This document shows positions 44,501 through 50,768 of a stretch of 64,000 nucleotides of DNA, piece by piece. Made by a program: the position numbers and the translations under genes. The notes beneath the pieces are model-generated. The model was not told the DNA's origin. It saw only the letters and a list, made by a program, of their open reading frames with translations, and made no database searches. Within the stretch, counting starts at the first letter, position 1, and each line of letters begins with the position of its first letter. This DNA comes from JAQBQB01 sp963757185 (GTDB lineage Bacteria; Gemmatimonadota; Gemmatimonadetes; Gemmatimonadales; Gemmatimonadaceae): positions 248,001 to 312,000 of the forward strand of contig CAVWQI010000005.1 of assembly GCA_963757185.1 (NCBI GenBank), in the 5' to 3' direction.

Positions 44501-44925
44501 TTGGCATTGTCGCGCGTGATCTGGCGGGGCGCCGTGCCATCGGCGCTGGCCAACCAGACGTTGTCCGATCCCGACCGGTCGCTGACGAAAACGACCTCTT
44601 TGCCGTCGGGCGAGTAATGCGGCATCGCGTCGTACGCTTGGCCGCTCGTGATGCGCGTCGCCTTGCCGCCGTCGATCGGTAGCGTGTAGAGATCGCCGAG
44701 CAGCTCGAAGACGATCGTTCGCCCGTCCGGCGAGAGATCGAGAGAGAGCCAGGTGCCCTCGTCGGTCGTGAACTTGAGGGCGTGCGACGGCGTCATCGGC
44801 AAGCCGCGTCCCGCCGTCGAATCGCCGCCGCGTCCGCGTTGTGCCGCGGCAGGCCCGGAGGTCAGGGCGAGAGCCAATAGTCCACTGAGCGCGGCCGACG
44901 CCGCGAATCGGCTGGAGCGACGCAT
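41506..44925 (-). CDS. Giant exported TolB-propeller/amidohydrolase fusion
   Basis: A protein of 1139 residues from the ATG at 44925. The signal peptide (SAALSGLLALALTSGPAAAQ) is followed by an RGRGG tract. Residues about 50-640 hold repeated WD40-like/TolB beta-propeller blades (LSLDLSPDGRTIVFELL, PHYSPDGKEVVFVSDRSG, PAWSPDGQYIAYVTW), with Gly-rich inserts. Residues about 720-1120 are a metal-dependent amidohydrolase with GYVDVHAHIWPAF (HxH metal site), GSHGQLQGLG, and LEAGKLADLQVLDKNPLDDI. The propeller may sit over the active site, or bind substrate. Substrate is probably a peptide or cyclic amide; this is inference. Codons and motifs look intact. Confidence 0.88.
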   Translation of the reverse strand: MRRSSRFAASAALSGLLALALTSGPAAAQRGRGGDSTAGRGLPMTPSHALKFTTDEGTWLSLDLSPDGRTIVFELLGDLYTLPIDGGKATRITSGQAYDAMPHYSPDGKEVVFVSDRSGSDNVWLASADGTAPRQITRDNANTHFQSPTFTPDGKYIIVSQGNDLHMYFAHGGTGGFRLTGDSTAGRGGAPAGGGRGGAAPNVFLGPTVTKDGRYIYTAMRNSTGGGYNQTSLGWQIGVVDRETGRIFTKTNEVGSGMRPELSPDGRWLAYATRNGADESLVLKELATGDEHILLPKVQRDDQESRANRDVFPTFSFTPDSKAIIIGHHGHFWRADVATGRETMIPFTADVDQMIAGPQHFQYAYNDTSMVVRQIRDVKPSPDGKRLAFVALDRVWTMDLPNGTPKRLAENDAVGQFQPAWSPDGQYIAYVTWNDIDGGTVSRMRADGTGRPEKLTSKPAYYEKPAYSNDGQRIVVGRGPRNMHKDLREDERPPAAAIGVELVWLPGNGGAETVISPISNFGRPHFVKSDPDHVYFAEGTQLVSMRWDGTDQKTILRSAGGGGRAGGGGGGGAGEMMMSPDGSKVLVQVEDQGGPRVYLIEDVPKAPNGAAINSTNPAQSEVPVRKVTGIGGEFATWAADGRHIYYALGHSLFTYDLTAADAAVRDSTTQAAARLAQADSAGGGAPAGGRGGGRGGAAARPIYEATRFDVAITVKKDRPSGTVVLRGARILTMKGGVSDVIPKGDIVVKDNRIVAVGAQGKVQIPSGAKEFDVSGKTILPGYVDVHAHIWPAFNIHRSQPWEYLVNLAYGVTTTRDPQTSTTDVLSYGDMVEAGEFVGPRIYATGPGVFQQTNIRTIEEARDVLKKYSEFYNTETIKQYMSGDRRTRQLIIMAAREQGLTPTLEGGLDFKKNMTEAMDGYMGSEHTLPIAPLYKDVLTLLKESGTTWTPTLIVQYGGPWAENYWYENSDVVNDQKLRRFTPRDEVERKVERRPGWWAPSQWSFQLFAEQAAKVIAAGGRVGFGSHGQLQGLGAQWEIWNIASGGMPRYDVLRVATIIGAEAIGHEKDVGSLEAGKLADLQVLDKNPLDDIKNTNTIKYVMKNGRMYDANTMAEVWPRQKQIAHLWWWPSGAPGNTQDKH

Positions 44926-45030
44926 ACGTGCCTCTACCTGTGTTGAGAGATGGTGTCGCCGGCAACGACGACGCCTGTCATTCTGGGCCACGGAGCCGGA
45001 TGCGGCAAGCGGCCGGCGTGAGTCGACGAA

Positions 45031-45579
45031 CTAAAAATCCGCCGTCGCGGCCTGCGCCGGACAGTCCTTGACCTCCGACCAGTGCTGCGCCGACCCGACT
45101 GTGTCCTGAACGAACCACCTCTGTTCGAACACGGATCGGTAGCAAATCGAGACGACGACGCGGCCGATCTGCTTCCAGAACGACGTCGGCATCGATTCGG
45201 GCGACACCGCGACCAGGTTGACGCGATCGCCCGGGCGCAGGCTGTGCTGGAACACCGTGCTGTTGTCGAACCCGCGCGTCGAGTCACCGCCGATCGTCGC
45301 CAACACGCCGCGCCAATTCCTCTGCGCGCGTCCGTCCACCAACACGGCGATGGATTCCACGACGGCCGGACCGAGTCCTGTATTTTCGGCTTGAATTCTG
45401 GCGCCGTCGTTGCCGGCGAACACCTCGACCTCGACGTGCGGCCACACCTCCGCGCGGTCGTGGCTTCGCTGAAGCGACGCCTCGTATACGCCGACGCCGA
45501 GCGCCGAAAGACTGACGATGAGCGCGGCGACGGCGACGAACGTTTCCGGCTGCGTGTACCAGGTTTGCGTCTCGGACAT
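45031..45579 (-). CDS. Small membrane-anchored hypothetical protein
   Basis: A protein of 182 residues with no recognised family. One hydrophobic helix near the N-terminus (FVAVAALIVSLSALGVGVY, about residues 14-32) is followed by a soluble beta-rich domain with HVEVEVFAGNDGARIQAENTGLGPA and a Cys-containing tail. The layout, an N-terminal anchor followed by a domain like those in many uncharacterised bacterial membrane proteins, suggests the soluble part is on one side of the inner membrane. It is divergent from the cupredoxin gene and 105 bases from the TolB-amidohydrolase gene. No function is proposed. Confidence 0.7.
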   Translation of the reverse strand: MSETQTWYTQPETFVAVAALIVSLSALGVGVYEASLQRSHDRAEVWPHVEVEVFAGNDGARIQAENTGLGPAVVESIAVLVDGRAQRNWRGVLATIGGDSTRGFDNSTVFQHSLRPGDRVNLVAVSPESMPTSFWKQIGRVVVSICYRSVFEQRWFVQDTVGSAQHWSEVKDCPAQAATADF

Positions 45580-45722
45580 GACCGACGATTATCCGCCCCT
45601 AAGTGCCCGCCGTCCAGCGCATCGCGGGACTCTATGACTGCCGCTACATTCAGCCCCCCAGCCCTGAGCCATCGCTGGGCCGCCCCCCCCCCCGCAAACC
45701 CCACCAGATGCCAAGAGGACGT

Positions 45723-46637
45723 ATGCAGCGAACCATCGGATCGTTCTTCGCGATCGCCGCGATCGCGTTGTGCGCGTGCAGTCAGAAGGAGGCCGCCAAA
45801 CCGGATTCCACGCCGGTCGCTCAAGCCGGCGCGGCCGCGTCGAAGGCGTCGTACGATCCCACGACGCACGTCGCCGTCGTGCACACGAAGGATTTCGCGT
45901 TCGACGCGCCCGATTCGGTGCAGGCTGGATGGACGACGTTTCATCTGATGAACGACGGCCCGGCGATCCACCACATCCAGTTCGTGCGCCTGGACAGTGG
46001 GAAGACTGTGCAGGACGTCGTGACGGCGATGGACGCAGTAATCGGCGGCAAGGCCCCGCCACCGGCGTGGTTGACGCTCGTCGCCGGCCCGAACGCACCG
46101 AACCCGGGCGCCGAAAGCGACGCGGTCATCAACCTCGATGCGGGCAGCTACGCGCTCATCTGTCTCGTCGACGTTCCGAACCACGTCGCGCACTTCGACA
46201 AGGGCATGGTTCGCGCGCTAAAGGTCACCGCGGCATCGGGCACGCCGGCCGCCGAGCCGACCGCCGACGTCACGATCGGTCTCAGCGACTACAAGTTCGA
46301 AACGACAGGTCCGGTGACGGCCGCCGGAGCGCACACGTTCAAGGTGACGAACGCGGGTCCGCAGCCGCACGAGATCGAGATTCTTCGCTTCGCGCCGGGC
46401 AAGACGATGAAAGACGTCGGCGATTTCATGACGGCGGCGATGGGACCGAATCCGCCAGCCGGCCCGCCGCCGTTCGATCTCATCGGCGGCGTCTCGGCCG
46501 GCCAGCCGAAGCAGGTGTCGTACTTCACCGCGAACCTGACGCCGGGCAAGTACGTCATGCTCTGCTTCATCGGCGACGCAAAGGACGGAAAGCCGCATCT
46601 CGAGCACGGAATGGTGCGCGAGTTCGAGGTGAAGTAG
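45723..46637 (+). CDS. Lipoprotein with two cupredoxin-like domains
   Basis: A protein of 304 residues from the ATG at 45723. The lipobox is in IALCACSQKE (modified cysteine near residue 18), followed by an Ala-rich linker. Two similar domains follow. Each has a His after a Gly-Pro turn (GPAIHHIQFVRL; GPQPHEIEILRF), and a loop with Cys, His and Met (YALICLVDVPNHVAHFDKGM; VMLCFIGDAKDGKPHLEHGM). This is the His-Cys-His-Met set of type-1 copper proteins, so both domains could bind copper. The likely role is electron transfer or copper handling in the periplasm. A strong terminator follows. Confidence 0.82.
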   Translation: MQRTIGSFFAIAAIALCACSQKEAAKPDSTPVAQAGAAASKASYDPTTHVAVVHTKDFAFDAPDSVQAGWTTFHLMNDGPAIHHIQFVRLDSGKTVQDVVTAMDAVIGGKAPPPAWLTLVAGPNAPNPGAESDAVINLDAGSYALICLVDVPNHVAHFDKGMVRALKVTAASGTPAAEPTADVTIGLSDYKFETTGPVTAAGAHTFKVTNAGPQPHEIEILRFAPGKTMKDVGDFMTAAMGPNPPAGPPPFDLIGGVSAGQPKQVSYFTANLTPGKYVMLCFIGDAKDGKPHLEHGMVREFEVK

Positions 46638-46663
46638 CCTCCGCGCGGCAACGCCTTACAAGA

Positions 46664-46694
46664 ACGCCCCCGCCCTCACGGCGGGGGCGTTTTC
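46664..46694 (+). terminator. Rho-independent terminator after the cupredoxin gene
   Basis: ACGCCCCCGCC (46664-46674) pairs perfectly with GGCGGGGGCGT (46680-46690) over a five-base loop, followed by TTTTCGTT. It lies 27 bases past the stop codon at 46637. Confidence 0.9.
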
Positions 46695-46774
46695 GTTGTG
46701 GCGTCTTGGGCGTGCGGGACCGCGGCGCCATTTCGTGATATGATTGTCGTCCCACCTCGTCGCGGAGACGAACG

Positions 46775-47869
46775 ATGCGTGCAACGTCGAGCATCCTCAT
46801 TCAGGTCGCGCCTCTTGCATTGTTCGCCACAGCGGCCGGCGGACAGCAACCGTCGGCATTCACCGTCGGCTCGGCTACTGCCTCGAAAGGTCAGACCGCG
46901 TACGGCGCGATCGCCGTTGCCGCCGGCTCGGACTCGGCTCTCTCGATTCCCGTCGCCGTGATTCGCGGCGCACGCCCAGGCCCGGTCGTGGCGTTCGTCG
47001 CCGGCAGCCACGGCACCGAGTACACGTCCATCATCGCGATGCAGAAATTGATCGGCCGAATCGCACCGACGCAGTTGGCCGGAACCGTGATCGTCGCGCC
47101 GCTGTTGAACGTCTACTCGTTCCAGATGATGACGCCGCACATCAACCCGATCGATCGCAAAGGGATGAATGCGTCGTATCCGGGCGATGCGAGCGGCACG
47201 CAGACCCAGCGCGCGCTCGCGGCGGTGACCGAGCAGATCGTCGCGCCGGCGGACGTCGTCGTCGATCTCCACGGAGGCGATCTCGACGAAGATCTTCGGC
47301 CGTACAGCTACTGGTTCCGCGGCGGCCGCGCCGCGCAGGACTCGGCCGGTCTCCGCCTCGCGCTCGCGTTCGGGCTCGATCACATCATCGTGACCGACGT
47401 CGATCCGTCGTCGCCGACGGCTGGTCGGTCGCTCTCAGGGCAGGCGCTCGTGCGCGGCAAGACGGTGCTCGTCGCCGAAGCCGGCCGAAGCGGAGTCGTG
47501 TCCAACGCGGATCTCGCGTCGCTCGTCGATGGCTCGCTCAACGTGCTCGGCGCCCTGCACATGATCGAGCGGCGCGTTCCACCGATGAAGCACGTCACAT
47601 GGCTCGCGGGAGCGGGCGCTCGCGTCGCCGCGGACAGCGCCGGGGTTTTCTTTTCCGTTGTGGCGCGCGACACTCGCGTGACGAAGGGACAAGTCGTCGG
47701 TCGGACGACCGATTACCTCGGCCGCCCGACCGGCGAAATCCACGCGCCGATCGACGGACTCGTCACGTTCATCCGTGGCGTCCCGTCGATGGCCCCGCGG
47801 GCGACGCTCGTCAACGTCGCTCCGGTGCTACCGGATTCCGGGAGTTGGAAAGCACCTCCCTCCAGATAG
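46775..47869 (+). CDS. Exported succinylglutamate desuccinylase/aspartoacylase-family hydrolase
   Basis: A protein of 364 residues. A signal peptide (ILIQVAPLALFATAAGG) precedes an M14-like zinc hydrolase. The zinc site is AGSHGTEYTSI (His and Glu) and VVVDLHGGDLDED (second His); the distal Glu/Arg contacts are in LVAEAGRSGVV. Length and order match the AstE/AspA group used as amidohydrolases in many clusters. The export signal is unusual for AstE-type enzymes, which are cytosolic. Substrate unknown. It is convergent with the glycine-zipper lipoprotein. Confidence 0.85.
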   Translation: MRATSSILIQVAPLALFATAAGGQQPSAFTVGSATASKGQTAYGAIAVAAGSDSALSIPVAVIRGARPGPVVAFVAGSHGTEYTSIIAMQKLIGRIAPTQLAGTVIVAPLLNVYSFQMMTPHINPIDRKGMNASYPGDASGTQTQRALAAVTEQIVAPADVVVDLHGGDLDEDLRPYSYWFRGGRAAQDSAGLRLALAFGLDHIIVTDVDPSSPTAGRSLSGQALVRGKTVLVAEAGRSGVVSNADLASLVDGSLNVLGALHMIERRVPPMKHVTWLAGAGARVAADSAGVFFSVVARDTRVTKGQVVGRTTDYLGRPTGEIHAPIDGLVTFIRGVPSMAPRATLVNVAPVLPDSGSWKAPPSR

Positions 47870-47874
47870 CGCCG

Positions 47875-48516
47875 TCAGCGCAAGCGTATTGTGTCCGTCG
47901 AGCGCACGCTCATTCGCGTGCCCGACGGAATCACCGATTGGGTCGAACCCGTTCCGAGTGAGATGACCGTGCCGGCGGCCGCGCCCAGCAAGCCGCCCGT
48001 GACGATCTTCGACAACTCCGCGCCGCCGATGATCGCGCCGAGGGCCGCACCGGCGATGGCGCCGACACCAGCTTCCTTGGCGACACCGGCCGTCGTGGGA
48101 TCCGTCTGCTCGCGCGTCACGTTGACCTCGGAAATCGCTCCGTCGAACGGATACGACTCGCCGCGGATGCGAACGCTGTCGAACGCCAGACGGATGACGG
48201 CGTGTTCGCCCGGCACGTTCGCCGAATGCAGACCCGTCACGCGGCCGAAGAGCATGGAACCCTCGGGCACCGCATCGACGCCGTTCGAGGCGCGGACGGC
48301 CTCAGTCACTGTCGCGGTGAATGAATCGCCCTCGTGACTCGAGCGCGTTCCAACGGATTCGTTCAGCCGAACTCGCATGGTCGTGCCGGCCGGAAGCACG
48401 GCGCTGTTCGTCGGGGTAGCCGGCGCGATCTCGCCGGCGGACTCGACGCGCGTGCCCGATGCGCACGCTCCCGCGGCCAAGGCTGCGGCCAGAGTTATTG
48501 CGATTTGTCGCGTCAT
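47875..48516 (-). CDS. Glycine-zipper lipoprotein, hypothetical
   Basis: A protein of 213 residues. A lipoprotein signal ends in AAGACASG (Cys near residue 18). The body has a beta-rich region (TMRVRLNESVGTRSSHEGDSF, like the YMGG/LysM-adjacent domain family that forms barrel-like folds), and a C-terminal glycine-zipper stretch GVGAIAGAALGAIIGG with GGLLGAAAGTVIS near residues 155-190. Glycine zippers often span or embed in the outer membrane. The end SGTRMSVRSTDTIRLR is rich in Arg. Function unknown; envelope role likely. Confidence 0.75.
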   Translation of the reverse strand: MTRQIAITLAAALAAGACASGTRVESAGEIAPATPTNSAVLPAGTTMRVRLNESVGTRSSHEGDSFTATVTEAVRASNGVDAVPEGSMLFGRVTGLHSANVPGEHAVIRLAFDSVRIRGESYPFDGAISEVNVTREQTDPTTAGVAKEAGVGAIAGAALGAIIGGAELSKIVTGGLLGAAAGTVISLGTGSTQSVIPSGTRMSVRSTDTIRLR

Positions 48517-48719
48517 TCAGACTCCTCCGTGTGTCGCTGACGTGATCGAAAGGACAACGCCCTGACCGAAGGCAAGTCGCACGCCCTGACCCCCACGGCT
48601 GACCCGAAGCTCCGGCCGAGTACGCCAGCTCAGTTGCTCATCGCGCCTTGACTTGCGAGAATTCGACTGCCGAGCAATTGCCCGAACGACCTAGACTCGG
48701 CCATTCGTCACCAACGAGC

Positions 48720-49691
48720 ATGAAAGAGTCGACGTTCAGTCGCCGAGAGTTTCTCGCGCAATCGGGCTCGTGCGCGGCGCATCTCGCGCTCGCGGCCGCC
48801 GTGATGCCGAGGTCGGCGCGAGCCCTATGGTCGGCTTCGCTCGGCCGTGTCGTGGCGCGCGAACCGTTCGGCAACCTCGAGCGCATCAGCGAGGGAGTGT
48901 GGGCGCTCGTCTCGACGCCGCTCAACGGCGACAGCACGACGGTCTCGAACGGCGGAATCATCGTCGGCAAGAACGCCGTGCTGGCGATCGAAGGGTTCAA
49001 CCGGCCGGCCGGCGCGCAGTGGCTCGCGGGCAAGGCGCGAGAGCTCACAGGGCGCTGGCCGACGCACGTGGCGCTCACGCATTACCACGCGGATCACGCG
49101 AACGGCGTCGCCGGCTATCTCACCGAGAACGACCATCCGGTCGTGCGCGCGACGGCCCGCACGCGTGACTTGGTCATCGAGCGCAACAAACCCGACGACG
49201 CCTCACGGGCGGCCGCGGTTCGTGACTCCGTGCTGATCACCGCCACGGAACCGAGCACTTTGGACCTCGGCGGACGCTCGGTGCGGGTCGTGCCGCGCCT
49301 CGGCCACACGGAAAGTGACGTCTCGTTGGAACTCGACGAGCCTTCGATCGTTTTTGCTGGCGATTTGTTCTGGAACGCCATGTTTCCGAACTTCGTCGAC
49401 GCGATTCCAACAAAGCTGGCGGCATCTGTACGGGCGCTGCGTCGCTCGCGCGACACGCTCTACGTGCCGGGGCACGGCCCGCTTGGTCATGCCGCGGAAT
49501 ACGACCGCTACGTGGCGATGCTCGATGAGGTCGAGCGAGCCGCGCGGGCAGGACTCACGGCGGGGACTTCCGCCGCGGACCTCGGCGCCAAGTTCTCCCT
49601 CCCGCCGTCGCTCGGAGAGTGGACGCTCTTCAACAAAGTCTTCTATCAACGTGCCTTCGAAGCGTGGTACCGCGAGTTGAAACCCGCTTGA
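48720..49691 (+). CDS. Tat-exported metallo-beta-lactamase-fold hydrolase
   Basis: A protein of 323 residues from the ATG at 48720. The N-terminus carries the twin-arginine motif SRREFLAQSG and a hydrophobic stretch to about residue 30, so export in folded form is likely. The MBL fold has HYHADHANG (the HxHxDH zinc motif) near residue 120, GHTES with a further His, the bridging Asp in FAGDLFWN, and VPGHGPLG with the last His. The substrate is unknown; relatives include quinoprotein-relay and lactonase-like hydrolases. It precedes another Tat protein gene by 108 bases. Confidence 0.85.
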   Translation: MKESTFSRREFLAQSGSCAAHLALAAAVMPRSARALWSASLGRVVAREPFGNLERISEGVWALVSTPLNGDSTTVSNGGIIVGKNAVLAIEGFNRPAGAQWLAGKARELTGRWPTHVALTHYHADHANGVAGYLTENDHPVVRATARTRDLVIERNKPDDASRAAAVRDSVLITATEPSTLDLGGRSVRVVPRLGHTESDVSLELDEPSIVFAGDLFWNAMFPNFVDAIPTKLAASVRALRRSRDTLYVPGHGPLGHAAEYDRYVAMLDEVERAARAGLTAGTSAADLGAKFSLPPSLGEWTLFNKVFYQRAFEAWYRELKPA

Positions 49692-49799
49692 TCGCGGTAC
49701 GTGCGCATTGCTGTCCGTAGTGCGTCTGATTTCGCGTTGGTACTGAAGTCCCGAATGGGCCACTCACCCACAACGGCGCACGCGCGCCGGGGAGGAAGC

Positions 49800-50483
49800 A
49801 TGCACGATCGTCCACCGAATGAGTCCGAGGGCCAGGACCGCCGCGCGTTTCTCGGCAAACTCGCCGCAGGAGCTGCCGGTCTTTCGTTCGCCGCCGCGAT
49901 CGATCCGCGACAGGCGTGGGCCACGACGTTCCCGAACGGAGCTACCGCGCCGGATCCCGAGCACTGGCTCGACGGCTTGAAGGGGCAGCACAAGCAGCTC
50001 GTCGATGCCTACCAGCCGAACGAGGGCTTTCCGTTCGCGTTCGTCTTTTCGTTCTACGCCGTGCAACCGCCGCCGGCGCAGGTCGGAACGGTCATGGTGC
50101 TCCGCCATTTCGCCATGCCGTTCGCGCTGAACGACGCCATGTGGGCGAAGTACAAGATCGGCGAAGGCATCAAGGCGACCGACATGGCGACCAAAGCGCC
50201 ATCGGTGAGGAACTTCATGTACAAGCAGAAGCCGGGTGCGCTTCCGATCGACGACATGGCGATCGACAAGCTCATGGCGAAGGGCACGATCTTCGGCGCC
50301 TGCAACGTCGCGCTGCAGTTCCTGAGCGCCGAGTTCGCCGCGAACGCCAAGGTGACCAAGGAAGTCGCGGCGAAGGAATGGGCGGCGAACCTCATCCCCG
50401 GCATTCCCCTGATTCCGTCCGGAACGTGGGGCGTGAACCGGGCACAGGAGAAGGGCTGCACGTACTGCACGGGCGGCGGTTGA
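49800..50483 (+). CDS. Tat-exported hypothetical protein, DsrE-like by weak resemblance
   Basis: A protein of 227 residues. The ATG at 49800 is chosen because GGAGGA lies four to nine bases upstream, and the product then begins with a Tat signal (DRRAFLGKLAAGAAGLSFA). The body TVMVLRHFAMPFALNDAMW, GACNVALQFLSAEFAA and the C-terminal Cys-rich motif GCTYCTGGG are distinctive. I do not recognise the family with confidence; a DsrE/DsrF-type fold is only a suggestion. The CxxC near the C-terminus could bind a metal or form a disulfide. It ends 46 bases before a strong terminator. Confidence 0.72.
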   Translation: MHDRPPNESEGQDRRAFLGKLAAGAAGLSFAAAIDPRQAWATTFPNGATAPDPEHWLDGLKGQHKQLVDAYQPNEGFPFAFVFSFYAVQPPPAQVGTVMVLRHFAMPFALNDAMWAKYKIGEGIKATDMATKAPSVRNFMYKQKPGALPIDDMAIDKLMAKGTIFGACNVALQFLSAEFAANAKVTKEVAAKEWAANLIPGIPLIPSGTWGVNRAQEKGCTYCTGGG

Positions 50484-50529
50484 TCGCCTTTTCGCCCGCC
50501 TGATTTTTCTTCGTGGTGGGATCGTATGG

Positions 50530-50564
50530 GAGGCGCCCGGCCGGTGGCCGGGCGCCTCTTTTCG
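50530..50564 (+). terminator. Rho-independent terminator
   Basis: A perfect 13-base stem, GAGGCGCCCGGCC (50530-50542) with GGCCGGGCGCCTC (50546-50558), has a GGT loop and is followed by TTTTCGTT. It ends the transcript of the Tat-exported protein gene and separates it from the DUF1592 operon. The GC-rich stem is the strongest hairpin noted in the window. Confidence 0.93.
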
Positions 50565-50768
50565 TTCCAGGAGGATGGTCGGCGCCGGGATGGATGACCG
50601 GTGAAGGGTTGCCAAGGAGCCGTAAACGCTTGATAGTGTTGGTGCGTATGCAACTTGACGCCGGGGACTCCCATCCCCTCAAAACCGGCGTGCGCACCTG
50701 AAAACGTCCGTGTAGCCGCTACGAGAACAACGACACGACAGACCGGCTTTCCCGGGAGATTGTCGAGC

